A DNA stretch of 55,815 nt from an uncultured Collinsella sp. (GTDB lineage: Bacteria; Actinomycetota; Coriobacteriia; Coriobacteriales; Coriobacteriaceae), in NCBI GenBank assembly GCA_959026535.1, contig CAUFMB010000009.1, positions 1 through 55,815 on the forward strand, written 5' to 3'. The notes beneath the pieces were generated by a model. That model searched no databases, was not told the DNA's origin, and was given only the letters and a program-made list of their open reading frames with translations. Shown here piece by piece: positions 48,921-55,815 of this stretch. Position 1 is the first letter of the stretch. Every line of letters begins with the position of its first letter. Made by a program: the position numbers and the translations under genes.

Positions 48921-48960
48921 AAAACCGCCGCAAGGGCGTCTGTCCCTTAGCGGCGGTTTT
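48921..48960. repeat. CTGTCCC hairpin upstream of the nucleotidase
   Basis: AAAACCGCCGC and GCGGCGGTTTT flank CAAGGGCGTCTGTCCCTTA-type centre with AGGG/CCCT inner pairs. It lies between two minus-strand genes; with the next hairpin it forms a tandem pair. Confidence 0.75.
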
Positions 48961-48975
48961 GACGCTTGCGCAGAT

Positions 48976-49016
48976 AAAACCTACCAAAATAAACCTGTCC
49001 CTTTTTGGCAGGTTTT
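48976..49016. repeat. Stop-overlapping CTGTCCC hairpin
   Basis: AAAACCTACCAAAA and TTTTTGGCAGGTTTT pair around TAAACCTGTCCC. Its right end overlaps the stop codon (49015-49017) of the ABC ATPase gene on the minus strand. Confidence 0.8.
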
Positions 49017-49809
49017 AGCTCAGCAGCATGCGGTCGTTGGCGAGCTCACCGCCCGAGACCTCCTCGAACTTCTGCAGCAGGTCGGCTACGGTGAGCGACT
49101 TCTTCTCATCGCCCGCCACGTCGTAGATCACGTGGCCTTCGTGCATCATGATCAGACGGTTGCCCAGACGGATGGCGTCGTTCATGTTGTGCGTGACCAT
49201 GAGCGTGGTCAGGTGGTTCTCGTCGACGATCTCCTCGGTCAGGTTGAGCACCTTAGAGGCCGTCTTGGGGTCGAGGGCCGCGGTGTGCTCGTCGAGCAGC
49301 AGCAGGCGCGGCCTGGTGAGCGTGGCCATCAGCAGGGTGAGTGCCTGGCGCTGGCCACCCGAGAGCAGGCCGACCTTGGCGTTGAGACGCGTGTCAAGAC
49401 CAAGGTCCAGGCGCTTGAGCAGCTCAACGTACTCGTCCTTCTCGGCCTTGGTGACGCCCCACGAAAGGCCGCGACGCTGGCCGCGACGCTTGGCGAGGGC
49501 CAGGTTCTCGGCGATCTGCATGTCGGCAGCGGTACCGCGCATGGGGTCCTGAAACACGCGGCCCAGGTACTTGGCGCGCTGCGACTCGCTCAGGCGCGAG
49601 ATGTCGGTGCCGTCGAGCTCAATAACGCCCGAATCGAGCGGGTACACGCCGGCGATCATGTTGAGCAGCGTGGACTTGCCGGCGCCGTTGCCGCCGATCA
49701 CGGTTACAAAGTCGCCGTCATTCAGGGTGAGGTCGACGCCGGTGAGCGCGCGCTTCTCGGTGACGGTGCCCTTGTTAAAGGTCTTCTTGACGTGCGAGAG
49801 CTTAAGCAT
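49015..49809 (-). CDS. ABC transporter ATP-binding protein
   Basis: Energises the importer formed with the next two genes. Walker A is GGNGAGKST, the signature is LSGGQRQAL, Walker B is LLLLDEHTAALD and the H-loop is MVTHNMNDA. The start MLKLSHVKKTF overlaps the permease gene by 8 bp; a longer frame to 49890 is read-through of the permease. The protein has 264 residues. It belongs to the subgroup that pairs with BPD_transp_2 permeases and ABC_sub_bind receptors. Confidence 0.93.
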   Translation of the reverse strand: MLKLSHVKKTFNKGTVTEKRALTGVDLTLNDGDFVTVIGGNGAGKSTLLNMIAGVYPLDSGVIELDGTDISRLSESQRAKYLGRVFQDPMRGTAADMQIAENLALAKRRGQRRGLSWGVTKAEKDEYVELLKRLDLGLDTRLNAKVGLLSGGQRQALTLLMATLTRPRLLLLDEHTAALDPKTASKVLNLTEEIVDENHLTTLMVTHNMNDAIRLGNRLIMMHEGHVIYDVAGDEKKSLTVADLLQKFEEVSGGELANDRMLLS

Positions 49810-50725
49810 CTGCCTCATCCCCCTTCGTGTAGGAGCTGCGGAGCTTATAGCGCTCCCAAACCACGGGCACGCACAGGGCCACAGCGACAATTACGGCGGA
49901 GAGCAGCTTCATGTCGTTGGCGTCCATGCCCAACTGCAGCACGATGGCGCGGATAAGGAAGTACACCACGGAGCCAAAGACGGCGGAGGCAAGACGGACG
50001 CTAAACTGCGTGAGGCCGCCGGGCAGCAGACGGCCGAGCACCTCGCCGATAACAATGGCGGCAAGACCGATAACGATGGCACCGGTGCCCATACCAATGT
50101 CGGCATACTTTTGGCTCTGGCAGATGAGCGCGCCCGAAAGGCCGATGAGGGCGTTGGAGAGCACGAGGGCGATCATCTTGGTGGAGTTGGTGTTGACGCC
50201 CAGAGCGCGGATCATGTACTCGTTGTTGCCGGTGGCGCGCAGCGCCGAGCCGATCTCGGTGCCAAAGAACCAATACAGGATGGCAACGATAGCCACGGCG
50301 AGCAGGATGCCCAAGATGATGGCAACGGTGGACTGCGGCAGACCGGTCATATTGCTGACGGCCGAGAACACGGTGCCCTTGGCAAGAATGGGCGTATTGG
50401 ACTTGCCCATGATGCGCAGGTTGATGGACCACAGGCTGATCTGGGTGAGGATTCCGGCGAGGATCGCGGGAATCTCGAAGACGGTGGTCAGAATGCCCGT
50501 GACGGCGCCCGCGATGGCGCCGGCGCACATGCCGGCCAGCACGGCGAGCAGCGGGTCGACGTTGTTATTGACGATGAGCACGGCGCAGACACAGCCGCCG
50601 AGGGCAAAGCTGCCGTCGCAGGTCATATCGGGGATGTCGAGCAGGCGGAACGTGATAAACACGCCAAGCACCATAATGCCCCAGAGGACGCCCTGCGAAA
50701 CGGCGCCCTGCAATGCAATGAGCAT
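49802..50725 (-). CDS. ABC transporter permease
   Basis: Membrane channel of the importer, BPD_transp_2 type with 8-9 hydrophobic helices (GVLWGIMVLGVFITFRLLD at the start; AVIVAVALCVPVVW at the end). The protein has 307 residues. The ATG follows AGGAGGTATGAAGC. The ATPase start overlaps its end. A 203-bp gap with a partial terminator separates it from the receptor gene, so receptor mRNA is probably more abundant. Confidence 0.92.
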   Translation of the reverse strand: MLIALQGAVSQGVLWGIMVLGVFITFRLLDIPDMTCDGSFALGGCVCAVLIVNNNVDPLLAVLAGMCAGAIAGAVTGILTTVFEIPAILAGILTQISLWSINLRIMGKSNTPILAKGTVFSAVSNMTGLPQSTVAIILGILLAVAIVAILYWFFGTEIGSALRATGNNEYMIRALGVNTNSTKMIALVLSNALIGLSGALICQSQKYADIGMGTGAIVIGLAAIVIGEVLGRLLPGGLTQFSVRLASAVFGSVVYFLIRAIVLQLGMDANDMKLLSAVIVAVALCVPVVWERYKLRSSYTKGDEADA

Positions 50726-50825
50726 GCTTCATACCTCCTAGGATAGGGTGGACACGTGATTTTCCATAATAGCGGTAACAATGCATAGAAGAGTTACGGA
50801 CAGACGTTTTGTTTTACCTGAAACA

Positions 50826-50866
50826 AGCAGGGCGGACGCCGGTCTACAGCGCCCGCCCCTGTGGCT
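50826..50866 (-). terminator. Internal hairpin after the receptor gene
   Basis: On the minus strand GGGGCGGGCGC pairs with GCGTCCGCCC and leads into TTGTTT. It sits between receptor and permease and probably lets some transcription through. Confidence 0.65.
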
Positions 50867-50928
50867 CAGATATTGAATAACGCGGCTAAAGCGCGAGCAC
50901 GGGCTCTAGACGCATGCCGCGTATGGCA

Positions 50929-51909
50929 TTACGCGTCCAGGGCGGAAAGGTCGATGCCCAGGGCCTCGGCCATTTCGTCGTTCTTGACGACGACCAGGTC
51001 CTTGCTCGAGAGGTGCTTGATCGGCATATCCTCGGGCTTGGCCTCGCCCTTCAGGATCTTAACGGCCATCTCGCCCGCGGCGTAGCCCAGGTCCTCATAG
51101 TTGATGGAGAGGGTGAACAGGCCGCCGGCCATGCACATACCCTCCTCGCCAGTCACGAAGGGAAGCTTGTTTTCCTTGCAGATCTGGCCGACCTGCGAGG
51201 CACCCGCGGCGATGGTGTTGTCAGTGGGGGAGTACAGCGCGTCGACCTTGCCCACGGCAGACTCGACGACGGACTGAATCTCGTTGGAGCTCGAGACGGT
51301 GAAGTCAGTGTACTCGAGGCCCAGCTTGTCGAGCTCCTTCTTGGCGGCCTTGATCTGGACGTCGGAGTTGGACTCGGCGGTGCAGTAGAGCAGACCGACC
51401 TTCTTTACGTCGGGCAGGACCTTCTGCATCATCTCGAGCTGCTCGGCGACCGGGGTGAGGTCGGAGGCGCCAGTAACGTTGGTGCCGGGCTTGTCGTTGT
51501 CCTGGACCAGGCCGGAGGCGGCGTAGTCGGTGATGGCGCAACCCACGATGGGGATATCGGCGGTGGCGCCGGCGGCGGCCTGCGCGGCGGGCGTAGCGAT
51601 GGCGTAGATCAGGTCGACGCCATCGCCCACGAACTTGTCGGCGATGGACTTACACGTGGACTGGTCATTCTGGGCGTTCTTCTGGTCGATTTTGACCTTA
51701 AGGCCGCTCTTCTTGATGGCCTTGACGAAGCCGTCGTTGGCGGCGTCGAGTGCGGAGTGCTCGGTGAGCTGCAGAACGCCGATGGTGTAGTCGGAACCGG
51801 CGGCAGCAGAGCCGGAACCAGAGTTGCCGCCGCATCCGGCGAGCGGAGCGAGCGCGAGCAGGCCAGCAGAGACCAGAAGGCTCCTGCGGCTGATGGTGAT
51901 GTCCTTCAT
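50929..51909 (-). CDS. ABC transporter substrate-binding lipoprotein
   Basis: Ligand receptor of the importer, anchored by a lipobox: the start MKDITISRRSLLVSAGLL leads to LAPLAGC with Cys as the lipidation site, then a Gly/Ser linker. The fold matches the ABC_sub_bind (TrpX/YtfQ-like) group (YTIGVLQLTEHSALD, PIVGCAITDYAASG). Relatives import tryptophan or other amino acids or purines; the ligand here is unknown and no T-box is present. 326 residues; an upstream in-frame extension to 52125 is spurious. Confidence 0.9.
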   Translation of the reverse strand: MKDITISRRSLLVSAGLLALAPLAGCGGNSGSGSAAAGSDYTIGVLQLTEHSALDAANDGFVKAIKKSGLKVKIDQKNAQNDQSTCKSIADKFVGDGVDLIYAIATPAAQAAAGATADIPIVGCAITDYAASGLVQDNDKPGTNVTGASDLTPVAEQLEMMQKVLPDVKKVGLLYCTAESNSDVQIKAAKKELDKLGLEYTDFTVSSSNEIQSVVESAVGKVDALYSPTDNTIAAGASQVGQICKENKLPFVTGEEGMCMAGGLFTLSINYEDLGYAAGEMAVKILKGEAKPEDMPIKHLSSKDLVVVKNDEMAEALGIDLSALDA

Positions 51910-51941
51910 ATCGTTACCCCCAGTATAGAAATTGCTGGAAA

Positions 51942-51967
51942 CACTGCACTCAAACAAAGTGCAAGTG
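51942..51967. promoter_or_regulatory. Inverted repeat in the ABC operon leader
   Basis: CACTGCACT and AGTGCAAGTG mirror each other around CAAACAA. It lies between a candidate promoter (minus strand TTGTAA at 51995-52000 and TACTAT at 51973-51978, spacing 16) and the receptor start, so it may be an operator. Confidence 0.45.
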
Positions 51968-52069
51968 GAACTATAGTAGCGCGGATGTCCATTTTTACAA
52001 TAACCTGGCGGGTTTTTTAATACAGAACCGGATGGGCGGTACGGGTAGTCGAATGGACGGCGGAGGTTC

Positions 52070-52852
52070 TTATGCGGCGGAGGCGTCCTCTTCGTCGAGG
52101 GCGGCGAAGAGCTTCTTGCCGTCAAGGAGACGTGTGGTGACGTTTCTCATGCGGCCGATCTCTACGGTACGCAGCGTGTCATCGGCGCCTCGGGCGTCAT
52201 AGACCGTTCCCAGCAAATACGAGATGCCGTCTCGTTGCTTGATGGCAAAGGGGCGGAGTGTCATCCGTGCTACTTCAGTTTCGCCACGTGTCGTGACGTT
52301 CGAAATATCAAAACTCACCGTGGTTCCGTGGTCGATGGCCTGCTCGATGAGCTCGCAGGTGTCGATGCGCTTGACGGGCGTGCGCATGGCCTTGGTGGAT
52401 TTGCCACCGGCGCTTGGAGCAGGCTCGGGTGCATCGAGGTAGCCGCGAACGTCGGCACTCGCCATGGCGACCAAGTGCTGAGCCATGCTTTTTCGAATGG
52501 CAATGGGCGTAGAGCGGTTGCGCATGACCATACCGTGGAGCCGGATGATCTCTTCGTCGGTGAGTGGACGGGTCAAGAGCCGATACCCCACGCCGCGCTT
52601 GTACTCAATTTCGTATCCGGCATGGCGAAGTGCGGAGATGGCGGTGTAGATGCTGCGCCGCGCCGCCGAGATGGGCATGCGGGCGGGGTCGTCGGGATGG
52701 GCGAGGCGCCGGATCAACTCATCGGAAAGCATGGCCTTGTCCTCGCCGGTGTTCTCGCTCAAGAGCTGCAAGATGCGAACGGCGCGATAGGCTGCCATCG
52801 AGGCGGCGCCCCTAGTCGTGGACTCGTAAGTTTCAACAGCGGCTTCGGTCAT
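52070..52852 (-). CDS. WYL-domain transcriptional regulator
   Basis: DNA-binding regulator. A winged helix (about 20-95, with SIYTAISALRHAGYEIEYKR and GVGYRLL) is followed by a linker and a WYL-like ligand domain (about 140-240; RPFAIKQRDGISYLLGTVYD stands where other family members have the WYL triad). The start is ATG 52852, 10 bp after GGAAAGGA; GTG at 52861 is too close. The protein has 260 residues. A TTTTCAACAGC inverted repeat lies 118 bp upstream. Neighbours do not reveal its target. Confidence 0.85.
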   Translation of the reverse strand: MTEAAVETYESTTRGAASMAAYRAVRILQLLSENTGEDKAMLSDELIRRLAHPDDPARMPISAARRSIYTAISALRHAGYEIEYKRGVGYRLLTRPLTDEEIIRLHGMVMRNRSTPIAIRKSMAQHLVAMASADVRGYLDAPEPAPSAGGKSTKAMRTPVKRIDTCELIEQAIDHGTTVSFDISNVTTRGETEVARMTLRPFAIKQRDGISYLLGTVYDARGADDTLRTVEIGRMRNVTTRLLDGKKLFAALDEEDASAA

Positions 52853-52969
52853 GGCGCCCACGTCCTTTCCGTTTTGGGTGGCGACGGTATGGAGCCTAGG
52901 GCGCGGGGTTTTCCCAGGGGCGCAGGGCGCTCTGGGCGGTCGGTAGTCGTCGGCAAACGGCGGGTCGAG

Positions 52970-53032
52970 TTTTCAACAGCCCTGCTCAACTGACCAAAAA
53001 CTTGCCAAAAGCTTGACGGATGCTGTTGAAAA
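52970..53032. repeat. TTTTCAACAGC inverted repeat
   Basis: Perfect 11-bp arms at 52970-52980 and 53022-53032 flank 41 bp that include two similar tracts (CCAAAAACTTG, CCAAAAGCTTG). It lies upstream of the WYL gene on one side and next to the asnS terminator on the other. It may hold the WYL gene's promoter and operator. Confidence 0.55.
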
Positions 53033-53064
53033 AAGCGTCTCTCGACCGATGTCGAGAGACGCTT
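53033..53064 (-). terminator. Terminator of asnS
   Basis: Stem AAGCGTCTCTCGAC / GTCGAGAGACGCTT with loop CGAT; the minus-strand tail is TTTT. Confidence 0.88.
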
Positions 53065-53110
53065 GTGCGATGAGCGTTGGCGTGTGGCGACGCGAGCTAG
53101 CGTTCGACAA

Positions 53111-54514
53111 TTAGAAGTCGGCGTTGCCCACGGTGCGCGGGTGCGGCAGGACGTCGCGGATGTTGCCCACGCCGGTCAGATACATGACCAAGCGCTCGAA
53201 GCCCAGACCGTAGCCGGCGTGCTTGCAGGAACCGTAGCGGCGCAGGTCAAGGTAGTACTTGTACTGCTCGGGATTCATGCCCAGGTCCTTGATACGGGCT
53301 TCGAGCAGGTCCAGGCGCTCCTCGCGCTGGGAGCCACCGATGATCTCGCCGATGCCCGGCACCAGGCAGTCAGCGGCGGCGACGGTCTTGCCGTCGTCGT
53401 TCATGCGCATATAGAAGGCCTTGATCTCTGCCGGGTAGTCGGTTACGAAGGTCGGGCGCTTAAAGTGCTCCTCGGTCAGGAAGCGCTCGTGCTCGGTCTG
53501 CAGGTCGATGCCCCAGCTGACGGGGTAATCAAACTGGTGGCCAGCAGCGACTGCCTGCTCCAGGATCTCGACGGCCTCGGTGTAGGTGACGCGGGCAAAG
53601 TCGGAGTTTGCCACGTGGTCCAGGCGCTCGATCAGGCCCTTGTCCACAAACTTGTTGAGCATATTGAGCTCGTCGGGGCAGGTGGCCATAACGTCCTTAA
53701 GGACGTACTTGAGCATGGCCTCGGCGTTATCCATGTAGTCGTTCAGATCGGCAAAGGCCATCTCGGGCTCGATCATCCAAAACTCGGCGGCGTGGCGCGT
53801 GGTGTTGGAGTTTTCGGCGCGGAAGGTGGGGCCAAAGGTGTATACGTCGCCAAAGGCCATGGCAAAGTTCTCGGCATTGAGCTGGCCGGACACGGTGAGG
53901 CTCGCATGCTTGCCAAAGAAGTCCTGGCTCCAGTCGACCTCGCCGGACTCGGTGAGGGGCGGATTTTTGGGGTCGAGCGTGGTCACGCGGAACATCTCGC
54001 CGGCGCCCTCGCAGTCACTCGTGGTGATGATAGGGGTGTTGACGTAGACAAAGCCCTGCTCCTGGAAGAAGCGGTGGATGGCGGCAGCCGCGACAGAGCG
54101 GATGCGGAACACGGCGCGGAACAGGTTGGTGCGCGGGCGCAGGTGCTGCTGGGTGCGCAGGAACTCGACGGTTGCGCGCTTCTTCTGCAGCGGGTAATCC
54201 GGGGCGCTGACGCCCTCGACCTCGATGGAGATGGCAGAAAGCTCGAAAGGCTGGGGCGCATCGGGGGTCAGCTTGACGATGCCGGTGCAAATGAGGGCGG
54301 CCGAGACGTTTTGATGGGCGATCTCGTCGTAGTTGTCGAGTGCATCGCGGTTCATGACGACCTGCAGGTCGCGGAAGCAGCTGCCGTCGTTGAGCGTAAC
54401 AAAGCCAAAGTTCTTCATGTCGCGGACGGACTTGACCCAGCCGGCGACGGTGACGGTCTGGCCGCCGAGCGACTCGGCGTCGGCGTAGAGCTGCGCGATT
54501 TTGGTGCGGTTCAC
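53111..54514 (-). CDS. asnS: Asparaginyl-tRNA synthetase
   Basis: Class IIb synthetase charging tRNA-Asn. The N-terminal OB fold (VTVAGWVKSVRDMKNFGFV) is followed by motif 2 (TFRAENSNTTRHAAEFWMI) and motif 3 (GYGLGFERLVMYLTG). The start is taken as GTG (VNRTKIAQLYA), 4 bp after GGGAGG, giving 467 residues as in E. coli; ATG at 54526 is the alternative, and a longer frame to 54778 runs through the PTS gene. asnB at the other end of the window supplies asparagine. Confidence 0.94.
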   Translation of the reverse strand: MNRTKIAQLYADAESLGGQTVTVAGWVKSVRDMKNFGFVTLNDGSCFRDLQVVMNRDALDNYDEIAHQNVSAALICTGIVKLTPDAPQPFELSAISIEVEGVSAPDYPLQKKRATVEFLRTQQHLRPRTNLFRAVFRIRSVAAAAIHRFFQEQGFVYVNTPIITTSDCEGAGEMFRVTTLDPKNPPLTESGEVDWSQDFFGKHASLTVSGQLNAENFAMAFGDVYTFGPTFRAENSNTTRHAAEFWMIEPEMAFADLNDYMDNAEAMLKYVLKDVMATCPDELNMLNKFVDKGLIERLDHVANSDFARVTYTEAVEILEQAVAAGHQFDYPVSWGIDLQTEHERFLTEEHFKRPTFVTDYPAEIKAFYMRMNDDGKTVAAADCLVPGIGEIIGGSQREERLDLLEARIKDLGMNPEQYKYYLDLRRYGSCKHAGYGLGFERLVMYLTGVGNIRDVLPHPRTVGNADF

Positions 54515-54624
54515 GTATCCTCCCATAACGGTTGAATGATAGTTATCCATACAGTTCGATATTCTAGCAGCTCGGCTCATTTGGGCTATACAGATAAGGC
54601 ATTGGCGGGATGGTTTTTCAAACG

Positions 54625-54659
54625 AAAAGCGCCCGCGGCCAAATGGTCGCGGGCGCTTG
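54625..54659 (-). terminator. Terminator of the PTS IIA gene
   Basis: Stem AAGCGCCCGCGACC / GGCCGCGGGCGCTT with loop ATTT and a TTTT tail on the minus strand. Confidence 0.88.
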
Positions 54660-54695
54660 ACGAGGTGCCTTTTGGCTGTGTGGCGCGGGGCCTGA

Positions 54696-55259
54696 CTACT
54701 TGGTCTTGGCAACCAGCAGCGGGTCGCCCAGCTTGACGAGCGGGTTGCCGCCGATAAGCGTTCCAGACTCGCCGACATGGTCGATGCTCTTAAGGCGATC
54801 GAGCTCGGAGACGATGACGGTCACGATGTCCTCGTGACCAGCGGCCTTAATGGCCTCGCGGTCGAAGCTGATGAGCGGCTGGCCTGCCTTGACCACATCG
54901 CCCATCTCGACAAAGCGGGCAAAACCCTTGCCGTTCATTTCCACGGTGCCCAGGCCAACATGGATGAATACGCGAAGACCGTCCTCGGTGATCATGCCAA
55001 TGGAGTGGTTGGTGACGGTGGTAGCGCCGATGCGGCCGTTGGCGGGCGCATAGATGGTGCCGGTAATAGGCTCGATGCCATAGCCCTGGCCAAGCATGCC
55101 CGAGGCGATCGTCTCGTCGGGGACCTCGTTCAGGTTGACGAGCACGCCGTTGACGGGGGCATAGATGACGCCTTCGCGGGTGGCGAAGCTTGCTGCGGGC
55201 GGAACGGACGCCTCGCCCGTCGAGGTGAAGGTGGACTTAAGCGAATCGAGCAGACCCAT
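54696..55259 (-). CDS. PTS glucose-type IIA component
   Basis: Phosphocarrier domain of the sugar phosphotransferase system (EIIA-Glc/Crr type). The active-site His lies in VFIHVGLGTVEMNG, and the second His in TTVTNHSIGM; APVNGVLVNLNEVPDETIA and GQPLISFD are family marks. The start MGLLDSLKSTF follows CTGGAGG. The protein has 187 residues, with a 20-residue leader. No EIIB or EIIC is in the window, so it may serve several sugars. A LacI-type palindrome lies 48 bp upstream. Confidence 0.92.
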   Translation of the reverse strand: MGLLDSLKSTFTSTGEASVPPAASFATREGVIYAPVNGVLVNLNEVPDETIASGMLGQGYGIEPITGTIYAPANGRIGATTVTNHSIGMITEDGLRVFIHVGLGTVEMNGKGFARFVEMGDVVKAGQPLISFDREAIKAAGHEDIVTVIVSELDRLKSIDHVGESGTLIGGNPLVKLGDPLLVAKTK

Positions 55260-55306
55260 AGTTGCCTCCAGCTTAAATAGGCGCATATCGCGCGTTTGGT
55301 TTGCCG

Positions 55307-55316
55307 GAAACGTTTC
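55307..55316. promoter_or_regulatory. GAAACGTTTC palindrome (LacI/CcpA-type operator)
   Basis: The perfect 10-bp palindrome, extended to ATGAAACGTTTCCGG on the minus strand, fits the CG-centred operator of LacI-family regulators and the cre pattern. It lies in the divergent region between the PTS IIA gene and the truncated hydrolase. Confidence 0.6.
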
Positions 55317-55503
55317 ATATGTGTTTCGCGGCTTGGTCAACGTCCCCTATTCTACGCTGCTCAGCGATGGTCCTGAGCTGGGATTATGTGATATATCAGT
55401 TGATGGGAAGCTTGTTGCTGAAGTGTTTCTGTGCCACGGGCTCAAGTGGGGTACGCTTGAAGACGAAAAACAAGGGCGCATAATTTGCGCGAAGGGAGCA
55501 CAT

Positions 55504-55794
55504 ATGATTGTCGAGAACCACGCGCTGTGGGGCGAGGAGCCGACCGAGGAATATCCAGCGACGTTTACGTATTTGGGTGCCGAGCCGCTGCCCGATAAAC
55601 CGAATGGCCGCCGCCCTGCCGTGATTATCTGCGGCGGAGGTGCGTTTACGCATATCGCCCCGCATGAACAGGATCCCGTGGCGTTTGCGTTTTTGGATCA
55701 CGGTTACCAGGCCTTTGTGCTCAACTATGTGACGAGTGGCACGGGTGACGTGAGCTTTCCGCACCCATTACAGTCTGAAATAGGCCATCGATAA
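55504..55794 (+). pseudogene. Truncated alpha/beta-hydrolase (BD-FAE/esterase-like)
   Basis: The frame opens with an ATG after GAAGGGAG and encodes 96 residues: IICGGGAFTHI is the oxyanion-hole region of this esterase group and YQAFVLNYV the following strand. It stops at TAA just after FPHPLQSEIGHR, long before the nucleophile serine would appear. Either a frameshift or a nonsense change has broken it, or the last bases of the window diverge; only 21 bp remain after the stop. A longer in-frame start at 55165 overlaps the PTS gene. Confidence 0.6.
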
Positions 55795-55815
55795 ATTTCG
55801 ATGGCGAGCATTCGG

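Noticed and set aside
51910..52069. T-box leader for the ABC importer, as in tryptophan transporters
   Set aside because: No T-box sequence or specifier stem is visible; only a short inverted repeat and a possible promoter are present.

Overview
The window is about 56 kb of a GC-rich, gene-dense bacterial chromosome. Protein content (Veg, DisA, ClpC, a BcrAD/HgdC-type dehydratase activase, a fused ThrE-type exporter, a LAxTG-like sortase tail) and the high-GC, GAC/GAG/CGC-rich codon use suggest a Coriobacteriia actinobacterium, most probably Collinsella. This is an inference from gene content, not a database match.

Layout. 1-430: tRNA-Val(TAC) followed by a 188-bp tandem repeat that copies the tRNA 3' end and its terminator. 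0.4-9.3 kb: asnB, then a wall/nucleotide/isoprenoid block (murE-like, HAD phosphatase, murI, rph, rdgB, dtd, veg, ispE). 9.4-15.2 kb: tRNA-Pro(CGG), tatA, greA, lysS with a C-terminal tRNA-binding extension, a ThrE-family exporter and a DUF2798-type membrane protein. 15.4-20.6 kb: a 1479-residue dehydratase-activase protein overlapping a TetR gene, with a perfect palindrome upstream. 20.8-23.4 kb: clpC. 23.5-28.7 kb: an accessory segment with a RelB/PIN toxin-antitoxin pair, pepD, hipBA and mntP. 28.9-34.4 kb: disA-ispD-ispF-cysS-rlmB-yacP. 34.4-38.7 kb: a second accessory segment with a one-gene HTH-HipA fusion, tRNA-Thr(TGT) carrying a second 190-bp tRNA-end duplication, a two-gene operon of unknown function, and a hairpin-rich gene-free stretch. 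38.7-43.1 kb: tRNA-Tyr/Thr/Met-tuf and rpmG-tRNA-Trp-secE-nusG-rplK-rplA. 43.2-55.3 kb, mostly minus strand: a metallophosphoesterase with a cytosolic ParB-like/BMP fusion, mscS, a surface 5'-nucleotidase, a three-gene ABC importer, a WYL regulator, asnS and a PTS IIA gene. The right edge holds a truncated alpha/beta-hydrolase reading frame.

How it works together. The backbone clpC ... disA-ispD-ispF-cysS-rlmB-yacP ... rpmG-secE-nusG-rplK-rplA follows the order known from Bacillus subtilis. The toxin-antitoxin genes and the unknown operon sit at the two places where that order is broken. Each toxin system and the TetR gene has a clear inverted-repeat operator.

The least explained structure is non-coding: (1) two unrelated tRNA genes each followed by a ~190-bp unit that duplicates the tRNA 3' end plus terminator and carries an inverted copy of that tRNA's own T-arm; (2) a family of hairpins with GGGGAC/CTGTCCC loops, four of which overlap the stop codon of the preceding gene; (3) clusters of mosaic hairpins at 32.6, 38.1-38.4 and 14.3 kb. 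All functional statements rest on motif reading only; no search was run.
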